A stretch of 64,000 nt of DNA, from contig JACQDN010000004.1 in NCBI GenBank assembly GCA_016201105.1, positions 24,238 through 88,237 on the forward strand, read 5' to 3'. Position 1 is the stretch's first letter; every line of letters begins with the position of its first letter. The notes beneath the pieces are model-generated. The model was not told the origin of the DNA. It saw only the letters and a program-made list of their open reading frames with translations, and did not search any database. This document shows positions 1 through 7,824 of this stretch, one piece after another. The stretch comes from Pseudomonadota bacterium. Its GTDB lineage: Bacteria; Pseudomonadota; Alphaproteobacteria; Micropepsales; Micropepsaceae. A program made the translations under genes and the position numbers.

Positions 1-65
1 GAACTGGTGCCTCCTCGCGCTTTCGGCCTACGATCATATGACGCGCAAATGGAGACTTCGATTTC

Positions 66-1031
66 GTGACCGGCTTTCGGCTTCTGTTCTCGATCGTATT
101 ACTTCTTGGTTCGAGTGCGGCGATCGCCGACGAAACGAACGACAATGCGAACCTGTGTGAACACGCGGCTCAAGAGGTACGCATGGACGCTTGTACTTGG
201 CTCATACAATCGCAAACGTCTGACGCGCAGCTTCGTGCGTTCGCGTTCGTCAGTCGCGGAATGATTTACACCGAAGAAGGTCAATTGGCGCGTGCCATAT
301 CTGAATTCGATTCCGCGATCGCACTCGACCCAGCAAGTCCGTATGGTTTCTACAATCGCGGCAACGTGTACTTAGCACTCCGCAATTCGGACAAAGCGTT
401 TGCGGATTTCACTACCGCGATAGATCTCAACCCTCGGATGGACTATGCTTGGCACAATCGCGCGCTCGTTGAGGATGCCCGCGGTCGGCATGAGGCTGCA
501 ATCGAAGGAATGTCACGGGCAATCGAAATTGATCCGATACCCGGACATTATTTCAATCGTGGGCGCATTTACTTCCATGCTGGCCGGTTCGCCGATGCCA
601 TCGATGACTTCACCGCGGCGGCAACCCATTTGCCGGAATTTGTTGAGCCCTATGGCGAACGCTGTCGGGCTCGTGCAGCATGGAATAGAGATCTGGACGA
701 GGCTCGTGACGATTGCGAGCGCGCCGTGAGCGCCGACGGAAAAAATGCTAGCTTCCGTATCTATCGTGCGTTCCTGCGGCTGCGTTTGAAGGATGCAATC
801 GGCGCGATCGCCGATGCGAGCGCGGCCATTGAGTATCCTACGGGACCTCAAAATCCTTTCTCCGGAAGGTTCGTCGACGATGTTGATACGGCCGATGCTC
901 TGTATCTACGGAGCGTGGCGGAAAAAATGCTCGGTCGCACGGAGGCAGCCAAAGTTGATTTAGTGGCGGCCGTTGCACGAGTTCCCGTGATCGAGCGTAG
1001 ATACGCACCCATGAACCTCGCACCGAATTGA
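66..1031 (+). CDS. Secreted tetratricopeptide-repeat protein
   Basis: A 321-residue protein that starts at GTG. The first 22 residues look like a signal peptide (hydrophobic stretch ending near SSAAIA), so it is probably exported to the periplasm. Residues about 58-195 carry roughly four TPR units with the usual small/aromatic spacing (for example YNRGNVYLAL and FNRGRIYFHAGR), each followed by an ALDP or AIDLNP turn. TPR arrays bind other proteins; no catalytic motif is visible. It lies 9 bp before the next gene on the same strand, so the two may be co-transcribed. The base composition is visibly less GC-rich than in the genes that follow. The partner is unknown. Confidence 0.8.
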   Translation: MTGFRLLFSIVLLLGSSAAIADETNDNANLCEHAAQEVRMDACTWLIQSQTSDAQLRAFAFVSRGMIYTEEGQLARAISEFDSAIALDPASPYGFYNRGNVYLALRNSDKAFADFTTAIDLNPRMDYAWHNRALVEDARGRHEAAIEGMSRAIEIDPIPGHYFNRGRIYFHAGRFADAIDDFTAAATHLPEFVEPYGERCRARAAWNRDLDEARDDCERAVSADGKNASFRIYRAFLRLRLKDAIGAIADASAAIEYPTGPQNPFSGRFVDDVDTADALYLRSVAEKMLGRTEAAKVDLVAAVARVPVIERRYAPMNLAPN

Positions 1032-1040
1032 GGTACATCC

Positions 1041-1556
1041 ATGGCTCACAAAGCCGTATTCAAGAACGTCTGGATGCAAAACGACTTGAAGGTCCAGCAG
1101 GACGCCATCGCGGCGTGGAGCGCCGCCGGCGCCGTGTCCGGCGCCTTCGATCCGCAAAAGCGCGTCAAGGAACTGTGCGTCGTCGGCTACGAAGGCGACG
1201 AACTGGTCGCCATTTCAACCGCGCATCTGCGATACTTGCCGGCGGTGCGCGAAACGATGGCGCTGTTCCGCGTCTTTGTGGCGGCGGGGCACCGCCAGAA
1301 GGGGCTTGTCATTCCGCTGACTTATGCCACGCACGACGCGATGAGCGCCTACGCTGTCGCGCATCCCAAACTGCGGATCGGCGGTACGGCCGGCATCGTC
1401 TCGGTGCACGGCACCATGGACAAGCCGGTGACGAATGCCGACATGGTCCTCGTCGGGTACACGCCGAACAACGATCCGCTTCTCGTGCGCTGGTTCGATC
1501 ACTTCAAGCTGGATGAAGAGGCGGCGCGGGCGCGCAGTCCAAAGCGCACGCGCTAG
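1041..1556 (+). CDS. GNAT-like single-domain protein (paralogue 1)
   Basis: A 171-residue cytoplasmic protein. Residues about 58-115 resemble the central strand and acyl-CoA loop of GNAT acetyltransferases (RVFVAAGHRQKGLVIPL corresponds to the V-x-P-x-x-R-x-x-G loop), preceded by a strand LVAISTAHLRYL and followed by a helix. It is closely related along its length to both halves of the next gene, sharing the start FKNVWxxND and the end LLVRWFDHF. The acyl-CoA loop is not canonical, so acetyltransferase activity is uncertain. The GNAT assignment is by fold pattern only; the substrate is unknown. Confidence 0.7.
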   Translation: MAHKAVFKNVWMQNDLKVQQDAIAAWSAAGAVSGAFDPQKRVKELCVVGYEGDELVAISTAHLRYLPAVRETMALFRVFVAAGHRQKGLVIPLTYATHDAMSAYAVAHPKLRIGGTAGIVSVHGTMDKPVTNADMVLVGYTPNNDPLLVRWFDHFKLDEEAARARSPKRTR

Positions 1557-1728
1557 GACCGCCGCAACGGCCGTCTCGGCCATTCGCAGGGCGCGCGCCC
1601 GAGCCCCCGCAGCCAAGCCCGGCGCCTGCGGCCAAGAATGGCTAGGCGATTAGGCATTCCTGGGCTAAAGGCTTGCCCGCCACATCATCCTTTGCTTCCC
1701 TTTCTGGGCTCACGCGAGAAATACACCC

Positions 1729-2763
1729 ATGAACAACAAACTGGTTTTCAAAGACGTTTGGCGCAAGAACGACGCAAAGGCGGAACAGGACGCCATCGCG
1801 GCCTGGCAGGGCGCCGGTGCCATTCCCGCCGGCCAAAACCCCATGGCGCGGGCCAAGGATCTGTGCGCCGTCGCCTATGACAACGGCAAGCTTGCCGCGG
1901 TTTCCACCGTTCAAGTCCAGGCCATGCCGATCGTGCGCGAAAAGATGGCGATGATGCGCGCCTTCGTGCTGCCGGACTATCGACAACAAAATCCTATTCC
2001 GGCGATGACTTCCACGATCTTCGAAGCCATGCGCGGCTATGCCGTTGCGCATCAAGGCGAACGCGTCGCCGGCGTCGTCGGTCTTATGCCGCGTGGCGTT
2101 TATGTGGAGAAACCGGTCACCGAAGCCGGCTTCACCTTTACCGGTTTCACGCCGAAGAACGATCGGATCTTCCTGCGCTGGTTCGATCACTACCGCTTCG
2201 CCAATGCCGGCAGCGGTCCCGCGGCGCTCAGCGACGAAGCAGCACCGGGCAACGTGGCCAAGGTCACGCACAAGGACGTCTGGTTCAAGAACGACGCAAA
2301 AGTAGAGCAAGACGCCATCGCCGCGTGGAAGGCGGCAGACGCCCTGCCGCCAAGGCAGGATCCCATGCTGCGTGCAAAAGAGATTTGCGTCGCAGCGTAC
2401 GAAGGCAAGAACCTGGTCGCGGTTTCAACCGCCACCATCGAACCGATGCCGATGGTACGCCGGAAGATGGTGTTCTTCCGTCTGTTCGTCGTGCCGGAAC
2501 ATCGTCACCGCGAGATTGTCATTCCGCTTGGGCTGGCGGTGCATCAGGCGGCAGAAAAATATGCGCTCGCTCATCCCGAACTCGAGTTGGGGGGCACGGC
2601 GGCGATCGTGTCCGTGAAAGGCGTCATGAACAAGCCGATCACGCGCGCTCATCTGATCCTGGCCAGCTACTCGCGGAAGAACGAACCCATCATCCTGCGC
2701 TGGTTCGATCACTTCAAATTCCCCAAGCCGCAACCGGCCGCACAAGCCGCGCAGGCTACGTGA
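1729..2763 (+). CDS. Tandem two-domain GNAT-like protein (paralogues 2 and 3)
   Basis: A 344-residue protein built from two copies of the domain of the upstream gene: about residues 1-165 and 178-335, joined by an Ala/Ser-rich linker. Each copy begins FKDVW or HKDVW, contains a GNAT-like loop (RAFVLPDYRQQ in the first, RLFVVPEHRHRE in the second) and ends RWFDHY or RWFDHF. The second copy is closer to the upstream gene than the first is, because both keep GGTAxIVSV. This suggests duplication and fusion. The 3' end overlaps the convergent flavoprotein gene by 8 bp. The substrate is unknown. Confidence 0.72.
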   Translation: MNNKLVFKDVWRKNDAKAEQDAIAAWQGAGAIPAGQNPMARAKDLCAVAYDNGKLAAVSTVQVQAMPIVREKMAMMRAFVLPDYRQQNPIPAMTSTIFEAMRGYAVAHQGERVAGVVGLMPRGVYVEKPVTEAGFTFTGFTPKNDRIFLRWFDHYRFANAGSGPAALSDEAAPGNVAKVTHKDVWFKNDAKVEQDAIAAWKAADALPPRQDPMLRAKEICVAAYEGKNLVAVSTATIEPMPMVRRKMVFFRLFVVPEHRHREIVIPLGLAVHQAAEKYALAHPELELGGTAAIVSVKGVMNKPITRAHLILASYSRKNEPIILRWFDHFKFPKPQPAAQAAQAT

Positions 2764-3922
2764 AGCGTGCCAATCCGAACGCGGAAAGATCGAAATCGGT
2801 CTTGCCGTCGAGCGCCCACTGCGTGAGGGCTTCGCCAATCGCCGCGGAATGCTTGAAACCGTGGCCCGAGCAGGGCGAGGCGATCAGCACGGATTCATGA
2901 TCGGGGTGGCGATCGATCACGAATCCTGCGTCAGCCGTGACGGTGTAAAGACAGCTCGCGGCTTTGAGACATTTGTTGCCGATGCTTTCGATGTGCGGCG
3001 CGACCAAATTCACGTACATCTCTTCGCTCTCGCGCGACGACACGGAGCGCTCCGAGGATTGCGGCGTCGCGGTTGCTTCATATTGTTCGCTGGCGATCTT
3101 CACGCCGCCCCTAGGGCCGTCGATCGCCGGAAAGCCGTAAATCCCCTTGGCGTTCTCCGGCAAGGCCCAGATGAAAACGGGAAAGCGCTCGGGCAGAAAC
3201 GGCGCGATGGAATCCCTGGTCTCAAACCAGAACAATGTCTGGCGATAGATTTTGAAATGCCGGGCGAAGCGCTCGCCCAGCACCTCGGAAAGCCACGGGC
3301 CCACGGCGAGAACGAGCTTTGCGCTGTCATAAGCGCCTCGATCCGTCGTAACCTGCACGCTGTCTCTTGAGGCTTCGAAGGAGATCAACCGTTCGTTGGT
3401 GCGAATATCGGCGCCAAGCTTTCTCGCCAAATCCAGTTGAACGCGAATGCATTTTTCCGGCCTTAGAAACCCCGCGCCGGGCTCGTAATAGCCGATCTCG
3501 CTGTCGCGCACTTTGAAGAGCGGGAAGCGCTTGCGGATTTCGCCGGCGTTCAGGATTTCGTGGGCGATGCCGAACTTCTTCGCCGCGCTGAGCGTGTTGT
3601 CGAAGAAATCCGCGACATGGGTAAAGGCGACGTGGCCGCGGCTGGAAATAATGAGCCCGCCATTGGCTGTGAGCAGCGTCTCGCCGGTTTGCGCTTCGAG
3701 CGCGCGCCAGATCTCATGGGAGCGCATGACAAGCGGGGTGTAGTGCAGGCCCTCGCCCACGCCCAGCCGGGTGATCCGGGTGTCGCCATGCGAAGAGCCC
3801 ATGTCGTGCGGCGGCGAGAACTGGTCGATGCCGAGCACGCGCGCGCCCCGCTTGGCCAGCTGATAGGCGGTGGCACTTCCCATGGCGCCGAGGCCCACCA
3901 CGATCGCGTCGAATGTACTCAT
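2756..3922 (-). CDS. Monomeric sarcosine oxidase / N-methyltryptophan oxidase-like flavoprotein
   Basis: A 388-residue FAD oxidase of the DAO/MSOX family, which oxidises N-methyl amino acids to the amino acid, formaldehyde and hydrogen peroxide. The N-terminal dinucleotide fold is clear (VVGLGAMGSA) and is followed by the family segment GSSHGDTR. Cys324 in the context AASCLYTVT matches the cysteine that binds FAD covalently in monomeric sarcosine oxidase, and SGHGFKHS near the end is the usual flavin-contact motif. The length is typical of the family. Whether sarcosine, N-methyltryptophan or another secondary amine is used cannot be told. Convergent with the GNAT-like gene. Confidence 0.85.
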   Translation of the reverse strand: MSTFDAIVVGLGAMGSATAYQLAKRGARVLGIDQFSPPHDMGSSHGDTRITRLGVGEGLHYTPLVMRSHEIWRALEAQTGETLLTANGGLIISSRGHVAFTHVADFFDNTLSAAKKFGIAHEILNAGEIRKRFPLFKVRDSEIGYYEPGAGFLRPEKCIRVQLDLARKLGADIRTNERLISFEASRDSVQVTTDRGAYDSAKLVLAVGPWLSEVLGERFARHFKIYRQTLFWFETRDSIAPFLPERFPVFIWALPENAKGIYGFPAIDGPRGGVKIASEQYEATATPQSSERSVSSRESEEMYVNLVAPHIESIGNKCLKAASCLYTVTADAGFVIDRHPDHESVLIASPCSGHGFKHSAAIGEALTQWALDGKTDFDLSAFGLARFT

Positions 3923-4018
3923 GGCCCAACCCTATCGCCGCCGGTCCGGGGAAGGGACTCTTGCGTCCGGCAAGCTCTGCGCTCACCGTTGGGCGATTCG
4001 CGAATCAGCAGGGGCACC

Positions 4019-4465
4019 ATGCGTATTCTCCTTGCGGCCGTAGCCGTCCTATCGCTTGCCGCCTGCACGACCGAGGAACAGGCGAAGCAGTCGCGCCCAT
4101 CCACCCATCAGGCCGCCGAAAACCTGCCATATCAGCCGGTGCGCTTCGCCATGCCGCCCGGGAGCACCATCGACCGCAACAATACCGTGGCCGTGGGCGA
4201 CAGCGTGCAATGGTTCGGGACCCTCGCGCTGACCTCAAGCCTCGATATCGACGGCACCAGCGAATACTACAACCGTGAACTCGCCGCGCAGGGATGGGAA
4301 CCTCTCAGCTCGCTGATCGCCGATCGCGTCATCCTGCAGTTCGTCAACCGCCAAAAGCAACGCGCCTGCATCGTCACCATCGAATCCGGAAACATGTGGT
4401 CGGGCACGCATGTGGAGATCGTGGTGGCACCGCTTGTCTCCAGGGCCAATATCGCCAGCCGCTAA
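4019..4465 (+). CDS. Small lipoprotein, function unknown
   Basis: A 148-residue protein with a lipoprotein signal: charged MRI, hydrophobic stretch, then the lipobox LSLAAC with Cys16 as the lipidation site. I chose the ATG at 4019 because it places the signal peptide at the very N-terminus and has a purine-rich stretch just upstream. The mature part has a segment YNRELAAQGWEPL that resembles small proteins predicting how an outer-membrane or periplasmic lipoprotein folds, but I do not recognise the family. The last 4 bp overlap the end of the convergent gene. Confidence 0.8.
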   Translation: MRILLAAVAVLSLAACTTEEQAKQSRPSTHQAAENLPYQPVRFAMPPGSTIDRNNTVAVGDSVQWFGTLALTSSLDIDGTSEYYNRELAAQGWEPLSSLIADRVILQFVNRQKQRACIVTIESGNMWSGTHVEIVVAPLVSRANIASR

Positions 4466-5139
4466 AAATTCTTCACCGGTGCATGCGCGCACAGTTTGTC
4501 CAGCGGACAAGCCAGGCATTGCGGCTTGGAACGTTTACACAAGGTTTTGCCGTGTTCGCGCAGCGCTGTGTAGGCGGTTTTGAGCCAATCGGACTTCCCG
4601 TTCGCGACACTTTGCAAAATCCCGACGGCGGCTTTGTAGGTCGCCGCATACGACTTTTCCTCTGTGCATGCGCCCAACCGCACCAACACCCTAAGACCGT
4701 TGGATTCGACGCTCGCGTGCGGCCCCAAGCCTGAGAACAACACGATACGATCCGCGCTAGGCTCGCCGATGGCGGGAAATTTCTTCAACAGTGTCCGCAT
4801 CTTCTTGGGTGGACTCTGGCGCAATGCACCGGCGAGATCGCCGCTGCATTCCTCCAGCACAATTCTCGCGATGTCCCGCCAGCGCTTGACGCGCGTCTGC
4901 GGGTTCATTCCGCCGCGTTCGGCGATTTCGAGCAGCACGGCGTTCGGCGCGTCGGCGATCTTTCCGGCATCGAGACCGACGCTTTTTTTGAATTCGGCGA
5001 ACAGCGCGGCGCGCCTGTCATCGTCGATGAGATAACCGATGTTTTCCCAGAGAATGAGTTCAAGCGGATCGCTCAAATCCTCGCGCACCGGGGTAAGCTG
5101 GGCCAGCTTTCGAACGACAATCTTCAAATCTATCGCCAT
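4462..5139 (-). CDS. Endonuclease III-like HhH-GPD Fe-S protein lacking the catalytic pair
   Basis: 225 residues from the ATG at 5139; two further in-frame ATGs lie upstream (5157 and 5193). The HhH-GPD fold is recognisable and the C-terminus has the full [4Fe-4S] cysteine pattern C-x6-C-x2-C-x5-C (CKRSKPQCLACPLDKLC). In the helix-hairpin-helix FPAIGEPSADRIV the catalytic lysine position of endonuclease III is Pro127. The catalytic aspartate position in the following segment (SVESNGLRV) is Glu145. DNA binding is therefore likely, but normal glycosylase/lyase chemistry is doubtful. It may be a damage-specific variant or a non-catalytic binder. Confidence 0.75.
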   Translation of the reverse strand: MAIDLKIVVRKLAQLTPVREDLSDPLELILWENIGYLIDDDRRAALFAEFKKSVGLDAGKIADAPNAVLLEIAERGGMNPQTRVKRWRDIARIVLEECSGDLAGALRQSPPKKMRTLLKKFPAIGEPSADRIVLFSGLGPHASVESNGLRVLVRLGACTEEKSYAATYKAAVGILQSVANGKSDWLKTAYTALREHGKTLCKRSKPQCLACPLDKLCAHAPVKNF

Positions 5140-5342
5140 GCGATTCCGGCCTCGCATCGCGGCCAAACGGCTATGCTGGCACACTGCCGCCACCTGTTCC
5201 GCAGAGCTTCCCCTATGGTTGGCGAGGTGCAGTATGTTAAAATGCAGAAAGCTTGAGCGCTATTGGTTGGAGGCCCCGGATGCGCCATAGATTTGCCTTG
5301 CTGGCTGGGGCAAAAATAGCGCGTCGAAGATAGATCGGTGCC

Positions 5343-6056
5343 ATGCCCGCAAACTTCGTTCTGTTCGGAACGTCTCATTGGGCGGTAATCGCCCTCACTT
5401 TCCTGGTTCCGCTCGCTCTTGTGCGCTCCTCACGCGGCCAAGAGCGCACGCACATCGCCGAATATATCCGCTGGTCGCTCGCCTTCCTGCTGCTGGCCGA
5501 CTGGGCCGCCTGGATGACGCTGGTATATGAGAGAGGCTGGCTCGGCTGGGGCAATGCGCTGCCGTTCAATCTGTGCGACTGGGCGACGATTGCGGCCATC
5601 GCGACCCTCATCCGGCCCAACCAGTACTCCTATGAGCTTGCGTATTTTTGGGGCCTGGGCGGCACCATGCAGGCACTGATCACGCCGGATCTGGTCTACG
5701 ATTTTCCCGACGTTCGCTTCGTCATCTTTTTCTTCTACCACTGCATCATCATCATTTCGGTGCTGTACCTGACGTTCGGCATGAGGCTGAGGCCTTATCC
5801 GATTTCCATTCTGCGTTCGCTGATGTGGTCGTTTGCCTATGTCGCCGTGGCCGGAACGGTGAACATTCTGCTGGGCACCAATTACGGCTTCCTCACGCAC
5901 AAGCCAGAGCACACAACGATCTTTGTCTATCTCTCGGACTGGCCCTGGTACATTCCCGAATTGGTGGGCGTCGCACTGCTCTCGGCCCTCATTTACTACG
6001 CACCATGGTTCGTCGCCGATCGCTTCAAGCATCGAACGGTGATGTCGCCGGCCTGA
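5343..6056 (+). CDS. TIGR02206-type multi-pass membrane protein (YwaF-like)
   Basis: A 237-residue inner-membrane protein with about six or seven hydrophobic segments. The pattern (FGTSHWAVIAL near the start, NALPFNLCDWATI, the helix with FWGLGGTMQALITPD, and HCIIIISVLYLTFGMRLRP) matches the TIGR02206/YwaF family of bacterial integral membrane proteins. No function is established for that family to my knowledge. It stands alone between a divergently oriented Nth-like gene and a palindromic repeat. Confidence 0.75.
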   Translation: MPANFVLFGTSHWAVIALTFLVPLALVRSSRGQERTHIAEYIRWSLAFLLLADWAAWMTLVYERGWLGWGNALPFNLCDWATIAAIATLIRPNQYSYELAYFWGLGGTMQALITPDLVYDFPDVRFVIFFFYHCIIIISVLYLTFGMRLRPYPISILRSLMWSFAYVAVAGTVNILLGTNYGFLTHKPEHTTIFVYLSDWPWYIPELVGVALLSALIYYAPWFVADRFKHRTVMSPA

Positions 6057-6070
6057 GGCGAGCGCCGTCG

Positions 6071-6200
6071 ACCCTCCCTTGGGAGGGTCGAAAAATTCAG
6101 GAGCGGCAGCGAGTGGATTTTTCGGGGAGGATCAGGAAGGAGATTCCCTTTCCACATCCTCCCCGAAGCGCTTCGCGCTTCGACCCTCCCAAGGGAGGGT
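6071..6200. repeat. Composite palindromic repeat, family a (copy 1)
   Basis: The outer arms ACCCTCCCTTGGGAGGGT and ACCCTCCCAAGGGAGGGT face each other across 130 bp. Inside are a GGGGAGGAT/ATCCTCCCC pair and a GAAGCGCTTCGCGCTTC module. Other family a copies are at 22154, 31885 and 55519. It could form long cruciform or RNA stems and may end transcription of the membrane-protein gene upstream. Confidence 0.8.
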
Positions 6201-6215
6201 AGGCCCAGAAATTCA

Positions 6216-6251
6216 TGAGGCGGCCGGCGCCATCGCGCCGTAGCCGCCTCA
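6216..6251. terminator. Strong GC hairpin downstream of the membrane-protein gene
   Basis: The arms TGAGGCGGC (6216-6224) and GCCGCCTCA (6243-6251) pair perfectly. A second inner stem, CGGCGC with GCGCCG, encloses the loop CATC. There is no clear T-run, so intrinsic termination is not certain. Confidence 0.4.
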
Positions 6252-6455
6252 CGCTGCCCCCTTCAAGTGCGGACCCAAAAAACCGCGGAGCTTAGCCCCC
6301 AATGCCCCTGGACCCGCGGCGGCGGGAAGTGTGCCGGGAAGGCCTTCGCATGCAACGGGTCCGCATGGCTGTTTCGCGAATTTTGCAACAGGTGTGTACT
6401 GAAGGACACATCCCTGACTGGAGAATGACCCGGCCATTACCTTTCAGGCGCCCGA
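6252..6455. other. Unassigned intergenic stretch
   Basis: About 200 bp between the hairpin and the end of dcd. I see no tRNA-like fold, no RNase P, SRP or tmRNA signature, and no repeat shared with the rest of the window. A 62-codon frame on the minus strand (6249-6437) has no recognisable features and no good ribosome-binding site. Confidence 0.4.
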
Positions 6456-7607
6456 TCAGAGCGGGCGAAAGTGCTTGGAGAGCTTGAGGCCCTGCTTTTG
6501 ATAGTTGGAGCCGATGCCCTGGCCATAGCCCTCCGGCGGGGGGTCGGTCAGGCGCTCAAACACTAGGCGGCCAATGATCTGGCCGTGTTCCAGGATGAAG
6601 GGAACTTCACGGGAGCGCACTTCCAGGACGGCGCGCGCGCTCGGCGGATGGCCGGGCTCGAAGCCGAAACCGGGGTCGAAGAAGCCCGCATAGTGGACGC
6701 GGAACTCGCCGACCAGCGGGTTGAAGGGGACCATCTCGGCCGCATAGTCGTAAGGGATCGCCACCGTCTCGCGGCTGACGAGGATGTAGAACTCGTCGGG
6801 GTCGAGAACCATGAAGCCGGCCGGATTGGGTTCGACCGCATCCCAAAAAAGATAGGCGTCGAGTGCGTCGCGTTCGTCGACATCGATGAGGCCGGTGTGG
6901 CGCTTGGCGCGCCAGCCGATGCGCGCGCCTTCCTGCCCTTTCAGGTCGATGCTGAGCGCAAGCCCGTTGTCGATATCGGCGTCACCCGACACAAGCGGGG
7001 TTTCCGCGTGCAAGCGCTTCAATTGCGTATCGGTGAACTGCGGCGAACCGTGGCGGATCCGCAATTGATTCAGCCGCGAGCCCTTGCGCACCAGAATGGG
7101 GAAGGTGCGCGGCGAAATCTCCGCATAGAGCGGTCCGCGATAGTTGGCTTCGATGCGATCGAAGGCCTGTCCGTAGTCGGTGATGAGGCGGGTGAACACG
7201 TCGATGCGCCCGGTCGAACTTTTGGGATTGGCCGTGCCGGAAATGCGCGCGGAAAAATCCGCATGTTCCAGCAACGGCACGATGTAGACGCAGCCGGTCT
7301 CGAGCACCGCGCCTTGCGTAAGATCGATCTCGTGCATGAAAACAGAGCGCAGTTTCCCCTCGACCGTCGCGTTCGGTCCGGGCAGGAAGCTTGCCCGCAC
7401 CCGATAGGCGACCGGTCCTAGCCGCAAATCGACGCTGGCCGGTTGCAGCTGGCCCGCTTCGATTTCCTCGGTGGCGAGGAGTTCTTTTCTCGCCCGGATC
7501 AATCGTTTCAACACATGGCTCGGCAGAATGCCCGTGGAGAAACGGCCGTAGTGCTCGCTGCCCTCCCCGGCATTTTGTCCAAACAAGGTTTCTGCGGTTT
7601 CAGTCAT
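6456..7607 (-). CDS. dcd: 2'-deoxycytidine 5'-triphosphate deaminase, long form
   Basis: 383 residues from the ATG at 7607 (MTETAETLFG). It converts dCTP to dUTP and ammonia, feeding thymidylate synthesis. This is the long alphaproteobacterial form, about twice the length of E. coli Dcd, with two related trimeric dUTPase/Dcd-fold domains. The first ends around LITDYGQAFDRIEANYRG, the second around FRVHYAGFFDPGFG followed by ILEHGQIIGRLVFERL. The second segment matches the usual substrate-binding stretch (PGF...G.IIG). No neighbouring gene forms an obvious operon with it. Confidence 0.87.
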   Translation of the reverse strand: MTETAETLFGQNAGEGSEHYGRFSTGILPSHVLKRLIRARKELLATEEIEAGQLQPASVDLRLGPVAYRVRASFLPGPNATVEGKLRSVFMHEIDLTQGAVLETGCVYIVPLLEHADFSARISGTANPKSSTGRIDVFTRLITDYGQAFDRIEANYRGPLYAEISPRTFPILVRKGSRLNQLRIRHGSPQFTDTQLKRLHAETPLVSGDADIDNGLALSIDLKGQEGARIGWRAKRHTGLIDVDERDALDAYLFWDAVEPNPAGFMVLDPDEFYILVSRETVAIPYDYAAEMVPFNPLVGEFRVHYAGFFDPGFGFEPGHPPSARAVLEVRSREVPFILEHGQIIGRLVFERLTDPPPEGYGQGIGSNYQKQGLKLSKHFRPL

Positions 7608-7824
7608 GCGGGTTTTATAGGGGCGCGCTGCGCCTGGGTCACGCGGCGATACTAACAAAGCTGTGCAACGCTTGCTTCTACAGGCGTGAAGTTGCTTGGC
7701 GACGCGTGTTTTCTGCGAACTCTTTGCAGGGAAAGAGGCCGATGCGGCTCCCCGGTTCGCACGCGATCGCCGACCTCTTTAAAGGGACTGCCAGATCCTG
7801 ACGGCATTGTTCTGGCACAACCGG

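Noticed and set aside
6249..6437. Small minus-strand gene of 62 codons
   Set aside because: No ribosome-binding site, no signal or domain, and the start of the frame lies in unremarkable sequence.
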